Assembly (NCBI GenBank): GCA_016713875.1
Contig: JADJOI010000003.1
Location: 3,224,001 to 3,288,000, forward strand
DNA from: Flavobacteriales bacterium
Lineage (GTDB): Bacteria > Bacteroidota > Bacteroidia > Flavobacteriales_F > PHOS-HE28
Reading direction: 5' to 3'
DNA: 64,000 nucleotides
Shown: positions 46,053-54,038 of the stretch, in pieces
Numbering within the stretch: the first letter of the stretch is position 1
How the letters are laid out: every line of letters starts with the position of its first letter
The notes under the pieces: generated by a model
Databases searched by the model: none
The model's input: only the letters and a program-made list of their open reading frames with translations
What the model was told of the DNA's origin: nothing
Made by a program: the position numbers and the translations under genes

Positions 46053-46157
46053 TCACCCCTCCTCTTCCGGTGGCGCGGGCCGATACACCTCACGGGTGAT
46101 GAAGAACACCAGCAGGTCGATGCCCAGCAGGAGCAGGAGACCGGTGGCGCGTTTCAT
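46053..46157 (-). pseudogene. Stub: 5' end of a DUF4230 gene
   Basis: On the minus strand this reads MKRATGLLLLLGIDLLVFF ... YRPAPPEEEG and then a stop, 34 residues. It is a diverged copy of the first 34 codons of the DUF4230 gene at 43511-44122 (MKRATGLLLLPGVALLVFF). Similarity continues about 35 bases upstream of the ATG, through the CAAAGGTGGCGCGG flank. It has no domain left and is a remnant. Confidence 0.85.
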
Positions 46158-46190
46158 GGTGCGCTGACAAAGGTGGCGCGGCGGCGCCGA

Positions 46191-46198
46191 TACCTTTG
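46191..46198 (+). promoter_or_regulatory. Promoter -7 box of the redoxin gene
   Basis: TACCTTTG ends 4 bases before the ATG at 46203, a near-leaderless arrangement. Confidence 0.5.
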
Positions 46199-46202
46199 GC
46201 CG

Positions 46203-46799
46203 ATGCGCCACGGACGGCTGTTCACCACGTGCGTCGTGGGTCTCCTGTTGGACGGATGCGGACCAACGTCCCGCGTGGACCTGGACACGCTGCGGACCAT
46301 GGAGCATCAGCTGGCGGATGGCGCGGTCGTTGCGGGTCGATCGCTTTTCGGCGCGGGCCACACCTTGGTGCTGACACTGGATCCGGAATGCCCGCTCTGC
46401 CTGATGCATGCACCTGAGCTGGCGCAGCTGACCAGCGGCACAGGGCTGAGCATCGTGGGGCTCTATGCCTCGCCTTACATCGTTCCGGACAGCGCGCAGG
46501 CGTTCGCCGAGCGGAACGGATTCCGCTTTCCGCAGGTGATGGACCCGGATTGCCGCATCGCGCAAGCGCTCGACGCCGTCGTTACTCCGGAGGCCTTCGT
46601 GCTGGCGGTGGACGGAACGGTGCTGTACCGCGGCGCCATCGACGATCGCGCCACACGCGCGGGGCGCAAGAAGCCCAAGGCCACGCGCCATCACCTGCGC
46701 GATGCGTTGGCGGCAGTGGAGCGTGGGCACCCTCCGGCCGAACCGAGCGTGCGCGCCGTCGGCTGTTTCCTCGAGTGCAACGAAGTGCGGACCCCATGA
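46203..46799 (+). CDS. Redoxin-like lipoprotein
   Basis: A 198-residue predicted lipoprotein (lipobox at LLLDGCGPT) with a thioredoxin-like fold. The redox motif is PECPLCLMHAPEL (CPLC), followed by a peroxiredoxin/TlpA-like VVTPEAFVLAVDGTVLYRGAIDD. This is a periplasmic thiol-redox protein, probably maintaining or oxidising partner cysteines. It is coupled by ATGA overlap to the downstream cytochrome/monooxygenase gene, a pairing seen in several Bacteroidota; an electron- or redox-partner role is therefore likely but inferred. Confidence 0.8.
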   Translation: MRHGRLFTTCVVGLLLDGCGPTSRVDLDTLRTMEHQLADGAVVAGRSLFGAGHTLVLTLDPECPLCLMHAPELAQLTSGTGLSIVGLYASPYIVPDSAQAFAERNGFRFPQVMDPDCRIAQALDAVVTPEAFVLAVDGTVLYRGAIDDRATRAGRKKPKATRHHLRDALAAVERGHPPAEPSVRAVGCFLECNEVRTP

Positions 46800-48178
46800 G
46801 GATGCGGTTGGCGATCTGGGTGGGGGGGGTGCTGCTGGCCGCGGCGCCGGGCTGTGCGCCGTCCGATCCCGTGGATGCCGTGAAGGATCTGCCGGACACG
46901 GTGACCTTCGCCGCGCACATCGCCCCGCTGGTGCGCACGCACTGTATGCCGTGCCACAGCCCGGGGCATGCGGGGCCCTTCGCGCTCACCACCTACGACG
47001 AGGTGCGGCGCAAGGCGCGCACTGTGCGCCACGTCACGCGGGAGCGCTATATGCCGCCCTGGCCGGCCGATACGGCCTACAGCCGCTTCATCGGTGAGCG
47101 GGTGCTGACGGCGCGCCAGATCGCCTTGATCGGTCGGTGGGTGGAGCAGGGCATGCTGCCGGGCGATACCGCCTCGCTGCCCCGGATGGGTCTCGTGTCG
47201 GAGGCCGCGGCCCTGGGGCCGCCGGACCTGGTGGTGCCGGTGCCTGGAGCCTACACCGTACCGGGCGATGGGCGCGACCGCTTCATCATCGCCAAGGCGC
47301 CGTTCGAGCTGCCGCGCGACACCTTCCTGCGGGCGGTGGCCTTCGTGCCCGGCGATCGCCGGGCGGTGCACCACATGAACGGTGCGCTCATCAATTATCC
47401 GGAAGGGGCCAAGGCCGATGTGTTCGCCGGCAGCGCGTACCTCGACGCCGAGCAGCAGGGTGGGCCGGCGGCCTTCGCGCGGCTCGGGCTGGCCAACGAC
47501 GATGGCAGCTGGCCGCCGTTGGTGCCCAGCGCGGTGAACTATCTGCCCGGGCTGGCGCCGCTGGTGCTGCCCGACGGCTTCGGCGGCCTGTACCTGGCGC
47601 GCAAGAGAGCCTTCCTGCTCAACACGGTGCACTACGGCCCCGGCGACCGCGAGGCCGTGGACCGCAGTGCCTTCCACCTCTGGTTCGCGCCGCGCGCCCC
47701 GGAGCGCCCGCTGCAGGAGCTGGCCCTGGGCAGCACGCACACGCCGGTGGTACCTCCGCTGCATATGGCGCCCGGCGAGGTACGCACCTTCAGCACGCGG
47801 CTCATGGTGCCGAAGGCGATCAGCGTGCTGTCCGTGAACCCGCACATGCACCTGCTGGGCACGCGGTTCACGGCCTACGCGTTGCGCGGCACCGACACCA
47901 TCCCGCTGGTGCGCATCCGCGACTGGGACTTCCGCTGGCAGTACGCCTACACCTTCCGACGGCCCGTGGTGCTGCTACCGGGCGATGTCATCGTGGCCGA
48001 GGGCAGCTTCGACAACCGCGCGGAGAACCCGCACCAGCCGTTCGATCCGCCACGGGAGGTGCGGGGCAGCGACAGCCGCTTCATGCGCACCACCGACGAG
48101 ATGTTCCAGTTCTTCCTCACCTACGTCGATCGCAAGGAGGGGGATGAGCACGTGGAGCTGGCGAGGAGTGGCGAGTAG
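46796..48178 (+). CDS. Cytochrome c and copper monooxygenase-like fusion protein
   Basis: A 460-residue exported protein. A lipoprotein-type leader (VLLAAAPGCAP) is followed by a cytochrome-like heme motif CMPCH near residue 50, with the distal-type MPPWP. The second half resembles the copper type II ascorbate-dependent monooxygenase C-domain, with NPHMHLLGTRF as copper ligands and further conserved His residues (HHMNG, HTPVVPPLHM). An oxidation of an organic substrate with electrons from the redoxin or heme is plausible, but the substrate is not known. The stop codon lies in the heptamer hairpin. Confidence 0.8.
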   Translation: MRMRLAIWVGGVLLAAAPGCAPSDPVDAVKDLPDTVTFAAHIAPLVRTHCMPCHSPGHAGPFALTTYDEVRRKARTVRHVTRERYMPPWPADTAYSRFIGERVLTARQIALIGRWVEQGMLPGDTASLPRMGLVSEAAALGPPDLVVPVPGAYTVPGDGRDRFIIAKAPFELPRDTFLRAVAFVPGDRRAVHHMNGALINYPEGAKADVFAGSAYLDAEQQGGPAAFARLGLANDDGSWPPLVPSAVNYLPGLAPLVLPDGFGGLYLARKRAFLLNTVHYGPGDREAVDRSAFHLWFAPRAPERPLQELALGSTHTPVVPPLHMAPGEVRTFSTRLMVPKAISVLSVNPHMHLLGTRFTAYALRGTDTIPLVRIRDWDFRWQYAYTFRRPVVLLPGDVIVAEGSFDNRAENPHQPFDPPREVRGSDSRFMRTTDEMFQFFLTYVDRKEGDEHVELARSGE

Positions 48179-48262
48179 CGAGTGCCCACGCACGACCCGA
48201 CGCAGCGAGCGGCGAGTGAACACCCGCATGGTGTTCCACTCGCTGCTCGCCACTCGCCACTC
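48163..48262. repeat. Heptamer inverted repeat at convergent ends
   Basis: Left arm: GAGGAGT, GGCGAGT, AGCGAGT (48163-48183), containing the stop codon of the upstream gene; middle: AGCGAGC, GGCGAGT (48204-48217); right arm: GCTGCTC, GCCACTC, GCCACTC (48242-48262). The arms pair over about 19 bases with one G-T. The words are the same as in the array at 13035. Confidence 0.8.
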
Positions 48263-48267
48263 CCCCC

Positions 48268-49182
48268 TCACACCTGCGACAGCGGATCCGGTTCGGTGAC
48301 CTCGCTCGCGCGCTTGCCGCGCTGCAGCCAGCCGTTGACGAAGAGGCAGCCCAGGATAAGGGCGATGCCCAGGTACGAACCGATGGTGAGCCTCTCCTCC
48401 TCGCCCCAGATGAGAAGGGCGAAGAGGATGGTGTACACCGGCTCGAGGTTCACGGTGAGCATCACGGTGAAGGGGCTGAGCTGGCGCATGACGGCGATGC
48501 CGGCCACGAAGGCGAAGGTGGTGCACACCAGGCCGAGCAGAAGCTGGTACACGATGTCGCTGGCGGGCAGGTGCCACAGCGGGGGCGCCAGATCACCGGT
48601 GACGAGGCCGTACAGGGCGAGGGCCACCACCACGCTCACCATCTCGTAGAAGCCGATGCGCAGCGCGTTGTCGCGCTTGATGAGCACGCCGTTCACCACG
48701 TTGAACCAGGCGCTGAGCAGTGCACTCACGGTAGCCACCGCGATGCCGAGGCGATGCCGCACCTCCAGTCCGAAGATGAGCAGCAGGGCGGCCACGACGA
48801 TGATGCCGAGCACCACTTCGCTCACGCGGATGCGGCGCTTGAACCAGAATGGCTCCATGAGGGCGGTGAACACCGTGCTGGTGCTGAGGCATGCCGCGGC
48901 GATGCTGGCGGTGCTGAGCTTGATGGCGCCGTAGAAGGTGATCCAGTGCCCCAGGATGATGAGCCCCACCAGCAGGTAGTTGACCAGGCCCGGGGTGCGG
49001 GGCGACAGGCTGCGGCGGGTGACCAGGGCCACGGCGGCCAGGCCGAGCACGCCGATCACCGTGCGCGTGTACACCAAGTGCAGGGTGGGCTGCTGGATGA
49101 GCTTGCCCAGGATGCCGGTGAAGCCCCACACGAACACGGTGACGTGCAGCAGCACGAGCGCGTTGCGGTGGGCGGTGGGCAT
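48268..49182 (-). CDS. EamA family (drug/metabolite) transporter
   Basis: A 304-residue membrane protein with ten helices in two EamA repeats of five. Family features are FVWGFTGILGKL near the start, YGAIKLSTASIAAACLSTSTVFTALMEP in the first repeat and AVMRQLSPFTVMLTVNLEPVYTILFALLIWGE in the second. It is an inner-membrane carrier of the drug/metabolite superfamily, possibly exporting amino acids or small metabolites. The start is ATG 49182 and DUF502 follows upstream in the same direction with a 6-bp gap. Confidence 0.9.
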   Translation of the reverse strand: MPTAHRNALVLLHVTVFVWGFTGILGKLIQQPTLHLVYTRTVIGVLGLAAVALVTRRSLSPRTPGLVNYLLVGLIILGHWITFYGAIKLSTASIAAACLSTSTVFTALMEPFWFKRRIRVSEVVLGIIVVAALLLIFGLEVRHRLGIAVATVSALLSAWFNVVNGVLIKRDNALRIGFYEMVSVVVALALYGLVTGDLAPPLWHLPASDIVYQLLLGLVCTTFAFVAGIAVMRQLSPFTVMLTVNLEPVYTILFALLIWGEEERLTIGSYLGIALILGCLFVNGWLQRGKRASEVTEPDPLSQV

Positions 49183-49188
49183 GGCGGC

Positions 49189-49767
49189 TCAGTGCGCGTC
49201 GTCGTCCACCTTGGCCACGCCGCCGCTCACCACGAACTTCATCACGTCCGCGGCGCGCGCATCGATCGGCGTCACGTTCTGTGCCGGCACGATGTACAGG
49301 TTGCCGCTCCACGCGAAGCTGTGGGGCAGATAGACGGCCACCTTGCCGCCCGTGATGCCCAGGTGCGCCAGGTCGTCCTCGGTGATGAAGCCGAGCTTCT
49401 CCAGGTCGCTGCCCGACACAAGGCGCACCAGCACGGGACGGTCGAAGCGCTTCTTGTTGCCCACCACGGCCTCCACCAGGTCCTTGATGGCGCCATAGAA
49501 GGTCTTCAGGAAGGGGATGCGCTTGAGCACCTCCTCGCCGAACTCGGCCACCGGTTGATACAGAATGGTGCTGCCCAGCCAGCCGAAGAGGGTGAGGCCC
49601 ACCAGCAGCGTGAGCAAGCCCAGGCCCGGAATGTCGATGGGGATGATGCCGTCCAGGAAGGCCAGGGCCTTCCACAAGCCCCAGAGGAGCACGGTGACAG
49701 GGACCACGAGCAGCAGGCCACGCAGGAAATAACTCAGCAGGATGCGGCCGATGCGGCGGGAGCTCAT
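49189..49767 (-). CDS. DUF502 membrane protein
   Basis: A 192-residue protein with two N-terminal helices (about 10-32 and 50-70) and a cytoplasmic domain. It contains IPFLKTFYGAIKDLVEAVVG and the conserved FITEDDLAHLGITGGKVAVYLPHSF segment of DUF502. The function is unknown. A TACCTTTG box at 49776-49783 (minus) lies 8 bases before the start. It is followed by EamA in the same operon. Confidence 0.88.
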   Translation of the reverse strand: MSSRRIGRILLSYFLRGLLLVVPVTVLLWGLWKALAFLDGIIPIDIPGLGLLTLLVGLTLFGWLGSTILYQPVAEFGEEVLKRIPFLKTFYGAIKDLVEAVVGNKKRFDRPVLVRLVSGSDLEKLGFITEDDLAHLGITGGKVAVYLPHSFAWSGNLYIVPAQNVTPIDARAADVMKFVVSGGVAKVDDDAH

Positions 49768-49775
49768 GATGGCGG

Positions 49776-49783
49776 CAAAGGTA
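49776..49783 (-). promoter_or_regulatory. DUF502 promoter -7 box
   Basis: TACCTTTG on the minus strand, 8 bases before the DUF502 ATG. Confidence 0.5.
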
Positions 49784-49800
49784 ACCGGGGGCGGAACGGG

Positions 49801-50148
49801 TCAGCCGAGACCGTCGCGCAGCTTCTTCGGCAGCGATGCCCGCACCAGGTCGTAGCTGTGGCGGGCCAGTTCAAGCAGCACCCGATACGGCACGCTCCCA
49901 TCGGTGAGCACCGTGTTCCAGTGGCGCTTGTTCATGTGGTAGCCCGGGGTGATGCCGGGGTGCTGCTCGCGCAGGTCCACGGCGCGCTCGGGGTCGCACT
50001 TGAGGTTCACGCTCTCGAAGGCGTCCACGTCCATCAGCGCGAAGATGCGCCCGCCCACGCGGAAGGCCAGCACCTCCGGCCCGAAGGGCAGGTCCTCGCT
50101 GAAGCCTGGGAACTTGGCGCAATGCGCGCGGAACTCCTCCAGCGTCAT
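49801..50148 (-). CDS. MmcQ/YjbR family DNA-binding-like protein
   Basis: A 115-residue protein with the MmcQ/YjbR (CyaY-like) fold: MTLEEFRAHCAKFPGFSEDLPFGPEVLAFRV, NLKCDPERAVDLREQHPGI and HMNKRHWNTV. The family is often annotated as DNA-binding but no role is proven. The ATG overlaps the stop of the upstream cyclase gene, making it the last gene of a three-gene unit (hemW, cyclase, MmcQ). Confidence 0.88.
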   Translation of the reverse strand: MTLEEFRAHCAKFPGFSEDLPFGPEVLAFRVGGRIFALMDVDAFESVNLKCDPERAVDLREQHPGITPGYHMNKRHWNTVLTDGSVPYRVLLELARHSYDLVRASLPKKLRDGLG

Positions 50149-50909
50149 GGAAGCAGTGCATAGAGGACGGGCCGGCTGGGGGCGGCGTCGTTCATCCAGT
50201 GTGCCAGCTGTAGCTCCAGCACATAACGACCGTCGGGCACGGCATCGGGCACGCGCAGCAGTTCGGTGATGGTGCGCGTGGTGTCCACCGTGGCGGGGAA
50301 GTCCCAGAAGGCGTGGTGCGCGGCCAGCACGCCGCCGTCCTCCTCGCGGTCCACGCTGGGCAGGTCCACCAGCAGGTGTTTCACCCCGATGCTGCGCAGC
50401 CAGGCGGTGGCGGTGCTCTGCAGGTAGGCGGGGTTGCTGCCGCACCAGTCGCGCGTGTCCTTGCCGGCCGTGTTGGGCAGCGTACGCAGCACCAAGGCCT
50501 CGCGCGGTCGCTCGTCCAACGCGTTGCGCAGCTGCTCCAGGGTGATCACCTGGTCGGTGCGGCCATCGGGGGCACGGCGCTGCTCTGGGCGCAGGCTCAC
50601 CACTTCGGCGGTGAAGAAGAAGCGGTCCAGCAGGCCGCCTACGGGGGTGATGCCGGCGTCCAGGTGGCCCACGCTCTCCGTGTGCGTGCCATGGCCGTGC
50701 GGATTGACGAACACGTTCCGGAAGTTCACCGGGGCGCCGGCGCTCACCGCGAAGGTGCGGTCGCCCATCACCACGGGCTCCATGCGGACGGGGTCCACGT
50801 ACCAGGCGCGCAGGCGGCCTTCACCGGCGTGCAGGGGCAGGCTCAGGTCGATGGGCCGACCCAGGTCCACGCGGAAGCGTCGTCCGTGGTGTTCGATGTC
50901 GGCGATCAT
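50145..50909 (-). CDS. Cyclase (kynurenine formamidase-like) family protein
   Basis: A 254-residue metal-dependent hydrolase of the cyclase/KynB family. The metal and active-site motif is HGHGTHTESVGHL (about residues 70-82), with DLSLPLH near the start and HHAFWDFP towards the end. The family opens formyl or lactam bonds; whether this one acts on N-formylkynurenine cannot be told. Its ATG overlaps the hemW stop by four bases, and its stop overlaps the MmcQ start, so all three are translationally coupled. Confidence 0.88.
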   Translation of the reverse strand: MIADIEHHGRRFRVDLGRPIDLSLPLHAGEGRLRAWYVDPVRMEPVVMGDRTFAVSAGAPVNFRNVFVNPHGHGTHTESVGHLDAGITPVGGLLDRFFFTAEVVSLRPEQRRAPDGRTDQVITLEQLRNALDERPREALVLRTLPNTAGKDTRDWCGSNPAYLQSTATAWLRSIGVKHLLVDLPSVDREEDGGVLAAHHAFWDFPATVDTTRTITELLRVPDAVPDGRYVLELQLAHWMNDAAPSRPVLYALLP

Positions 50910-52024
50910 GCCTCGGCGAAGAGCTCCATCGCGATGCGGTCCGCGAAGTGCCTTCCGCGTTCGGTCAAAACTAACCGCCCGCCTTCCAGTTGCGCGAGGC
51001 CCTGCGCCACGTAGTGCACGATCCGTTGCTCATTCCGGAGGCGGATGTCCACCGGCAGCGCATCGAGCTGCACGCCGCGGTGGGTGCGGAGCCCGGTGAG
51101 GAGCAGCTCGTTGGTGCGCTGCACCGGGGAGAGCGTTTCCGTTTCGCTGAACGGCCCGCCTTTTTCGACCGCGGCGGCGTAGCGCGCGTTGTGGGCCACG
51201 TTCCAGCGGCGCGTGGCACCGGTGAAGCTGTGCGCGGAGGGGCCGATGCCCAGGTAGGGTACGCCCTCCCAATAGCTGCTGTTGTGCCGGCTGAAGTGGC
51301 CCGGAAGGCCGAAGTTGCTGATCTCGTAGTGCACCAGCCCGGCGGCCTTCATGCGCGCCATCAGGTGGTCGAACTGCGCGGACACGGCCTCATCGTCCCC
51401 CGGCACCACCGTGCCGTGCTTCACCTGATGGGCCAGCGCGGTGCGCGGCTCCACCGTGAGGGCGTAGGCGCTGAGGTGCGGCATGCCGTGGTCCAGCGCG
51501 ATGGTGAGCTGCTCGTCCCATTCGACCAGGTCCATGCCGGGCAGGCCGTAGATGAGGTCGATGGTCCATGACGAGAAGCGGGCGTTGGCGATCAGCGCGA
51601 TGCTTTGCCGGGCCTGTTCGGCGGTGTGCGCGCGGCCCATCCACGCCAGGCGGTCCGCACGGAAGCTCTGGGTGCCCAGGCTCAGGCGCGTGATGCCCAT
51701 CGCCTTCCACTGCGCCAGCCGTTCGGCGGTGACGTCGTCCGGATTGGCCTCCAGGGTGATCTCCGCATCGTTCCGCACGCGCAGCAGGTCGCGGGCCAGC
51801 TGTAGGAACGAGGCGATGCGCGTGGGCTCCAGAAGGCTGGGCGTGCCGCCGCCGAAGTACACGGTGTCCACCGGGGCGTCGCCGATCTCGCGTGCCCGCT
51901 GGATGAGCTCCTTCTCCATGGCATCGAGCACCGCCTCGCGGCCGCGTGCCGAGGTGCTGAAGTGGAAGTCGCAGTACGTGCACGCTTTCCGGCAGAAAGG
52001 GATGTGGAAGTAGAGGCCGGGCAT
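50906..52024 (-). CDS. hemW: Heme chaperone HemW (radical SAM)
   Basis: A 372-residue HemW. It opens MPGLYFHIPFCRKACTYCDF with the radical-SAM CxxxCxxC (Cys10, Cys14, Cys17), continues with the VYFGGGTPSLL motif and AITLEANPD, and has the HemW extension (HYEISNFG and SYWEGVPYLGIGPSAHS). HemW binds heme and delivers it to target proteins; it differs from coproporphyrinogen oxidase HemN by the missing second Cys after CDF. The start ATG 52024 gives the canonical N-terminus. It is the first gene of the hemW-cyclase-MmcQ unit. Confidence 0.93.
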   Translation of the reverse strand: MPGLYFHIPFCRKACTYCDFHFSTSARGREAVLDAMEKELIQRAREIGDAPVDTVYFGGGTPSLLEPTRIASFLQLARDLLRVRNDAEITLEANPDDVTAERLAQWKAMGITRLSLGTQSFRADRLAWMGRAHTAEQARQSIALIANARFSSWTIDLIYGLPGMDLVEWDEQLTIALDHGMPHLSAYALTVEPRTALAHQVKHGTVVPGDDEAVSAQFDHLMARMKAAGLVHYEISNFGLPGHFSRHNSSYWEGVPYLGIGPSAHSFTGATRRWNVAHNARYAAAVEKGGPFSETETLSPVQRTNELLLTGLRTHRGVQLDALPVDIRLRNEQRIVHYVAQGLAQLEGGRLVLTERGRHFADRIAMELFAEA

Positions 52025-52046
52025 GTGAGGGCAGGGGCCGGAGCCT

Positions 52047-52421
52047 TCAGGGTCGCTTGCCAATATATTTCTCCGGGTTCTCGATCATGTCCCCGAGCAT
52101 GCGTCCCACCTCCTCGGACACCTGCACGATGGGGGCGATGTCGCGTTCGGTGACATATCCGCAGGCGACCGCATGATCTAGCCAGACCTGTGTTTCCGCG
52201 TTCTCACCGTCCGCATCGGTCATTTTGGACACGAAGTGCGTGGGGTAACGCTTCTTGCGATAGCCTTCCGCATACTGTGTGGACACCGAACGTGATGAAC
52301 GACGCACTTGGTCCGTGAGTGAGAACTTCTCTTCGCTGGGAAAGCGCTTGCTGAGCACGAACACCATGCGAGCCATTTCAAAGGCTCTCTTGTACACGGA
52401 CATTTCCTTGAAACCGCCCAT
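52047..52421 (-). CDS. Four-helix-bundle (23S IVS-type) protein
   Basis: A 124-residue helical protein starting MGGFKEMSVYKRAFEMARMV, with SLTDQVRRSSRSVSTQYAEGYRKKRYP and WLDHAVACGYV. The SLxxQxRRSSxSVxxxxAEG motif defines the four-helix-bundle family first known from ORFs in 23S rRNA intervening sequences, now found in many genomes. Biochemical function is unknown. The gene is lower in G+C than hemW and the kinase around it, which suggests acquisition. A second in-frame Met lies 18 bp downstream. Confidence 0.85.
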   Translation of the reverse strand: MGGFKEMSVYKRAFEMARMVFVLSKRFPSEEKFSLTDQVRRSSRSVSTQYAEGYRKKRYPTHFVSKMTDADGENAETQVWLDHAVACGYVTERDIAPIVQVSEEVGRMLGDMIENPEKYIGKRP

Positions 52422-52494
52422 CGTCGTTCGTGTTGACGAAAGCTATGGCGATGGATCCGTGGAGCGGGTCTCCTGCTCCTGCCCCCGCTCCTGA

Positions 52495-54003
52495 TCACGC
52501 GTTCAGCGAGATCCTGAAGGTCGTCCCCTTCCCCGGGGCGCTGCGCTTGACGACGATCCGGCCGCCGTGGTACTGTTCGATGATGCGCTTGCTGAGCGAG
52601 AGCCCCAGGCCCCAGCCGCGTTTCTTGGTGGTGAAGCCGGGCTGGAACACGGTGCGGTGCTGCGCGGCGGGGATGCCCTTGCCGGTGTCGGTGACATCCA
52701 CGTGCACCACATCGTCCTCGCGCTCGATGGCGAGCGTGATGCTGCCTTCGCCTTCCATCGCATCGATGGCGTTGCGGATGAGGTTCTCGATCACCCAGCT
52801 GAAGAGCGGACGGTTGAGGGGCACCAGCAGCTCGGGGTCGGGCGGGGACAGCACCTCGATGCGGGCCTTGCTGGGCAGGCGCGGGCGCAGGTAGAGCACT
52901 GTGGCACGCAGGGTGTGGTAGAGCTTCTCGGGCGTCAGCTCCGGCGCGCTGCCGATCTTGCTGAAGCGCTCGGTGATCACCTCCAGCCGGTCCACGTCCT
53001 TGCGCATCTCGACAAGCGCCGTGGGGTCCACGTTGCGGCTCTTGAGCAGCTCCATCCACGCCATCAAGGAGCTGAGCGGGGTGCCCAGCTGGTGGGCGGT
53101 CTCCTTGGCCATGCCCACCCACACCTGGTTCTGCTCGGCGTTGCGGAAGATGCTGAAGAGGGCGTAGCTCACCAGCAGGAAGAGGCCGATGATGACCAGC
53201 TGCACGTAGGGGAAGTAGCGCAGCTGGGTGATCACAAGCGATTCCTCGAAGTAGATGTAGTGGCGGCCCTGGCCCGCGAGGGTGACCTCCAGGGGGCGGT
53301 TGCGTGCGGCCATCTCGCCGAGCTTGGTGGCCAGCAGAGCGGGGTCGCGCAGCACCAGGCTGTCCACGTTGCCGCTCTCCACCACGCGGCCGCCGGTGCT
53401 ATCGGTGAGGATCACGGGCACGGCGGCGGTGTTCATCACCGTTTCGCTGATGAACGATCGGATGATGCCGTCCATCACCTCCTCCAGCTCGCGCAGCAGG
53501 CGGCTGTCCTGGTAGTGGAGGTATTGCTTCTGGGTGCCGTAGACGGCGATCTCCACGGGTTTGCGGCGGGCGGCCATGTCCGCCACGGCCTGGCGCAGGC
53601 GGTCGGGGTCGGCGGTCACCACGCTGTCCAGGTTGCGGTGGAACTTCACCTCGCCCCGGGCGTCGGTGATCACCACGGGCACGGTGGTGTTGTCGCTCAC
53701 CACCTTCAGGAAGAAGGAGAGGTCGCCGGGCTCGGCGGTGCCCACCAGGCGCAGCATGGCCTCGGCCCAGAGCTCCACCTTCTTGCGCTCCTCCTCGCGC
53801 AGGCGGGCGAAGAGGCGGTCGGTGAGGTTCACCAGGCGGGCCCGGTTCTGCACGGCCTCGGCCCAGAGCTCCACCTTCTTGCGCTCCTCTTCACGCACCT
53901 TGTCCACGATGCGGTTGCTGTACCACAACGAGGCGATGACGATGAGCAGGGCGGCCAGGGCCAGCACCAGCTTCCAGCGCTGTTTGCGGGAGTAGAGGTC
54001 CAC
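52495..54003 (-). CDS. Membrane sensor histidine kinase
   Basis: About 502 residues, start GTG 54003 (VDLYSRKQRWK). Two membrane helices (about residues 10-27 and 262-283) enclose an extracytoplasmic sensor domain. The kinase core has the H-box MAKETAHQLGTPL with His304, N-box NLIRNAID, G1 DTGKGIP and G2 GWGLGLSL. No response regulator gene lies next to it. The segment REEERKKVELWAEA is present twice in tandem (32 residues apart) in the N-terminal part, so a duplicated helix extends the linker; this looks recent. The signal sensed is unknown. Confidence 0.9.
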   Translation of the reverse strand: MDLYSRKQRWKLVLALAALLIVIASLWYSNRIVDKVREEERKKVELWAEAVQNRARLVNLTDRLFARLREEERKKVELWAEAMLRLVGTAEPGDLSFFLKVVSDNTTVPVVITDARGEVKFHRNLDSVVTADPDRLRQAVADMAARRKPVEIAVYGTQKQYLHYQDSRLLRELEEVMDGIIRSFISETVMNTAAVPVILTDSTGGRVVESGNVDSLVLRDPALLATKLGEMAARNRPLEVTLAGQGRHYIYFEESLVITQLRYFPYVQLVIIGLFLLVSYALFSIFRNAEQNQVWVGMAKETAHQLGTPLSSLMAWMELLKSRNVDPTALVEMRKDVDRLEVITERFSKIGSAPELTPEKLYHTLRATVLYLRPRLPSKARIEVLSPPDPELLVPLNRPLFSWVIENLIRNAIDAMEGEGSITLAIEREDDVVHVDVTDTGKGIPAAQHRTVFQPGFTTKKRGWGLGLSLSKRIIEQYHGGRIVVKRSAPGKGTTFRISLNA

Positions 54004-54038
54004 GGGATCGGTCCGTGAAGATGGGGCTTCGGCGCGGC

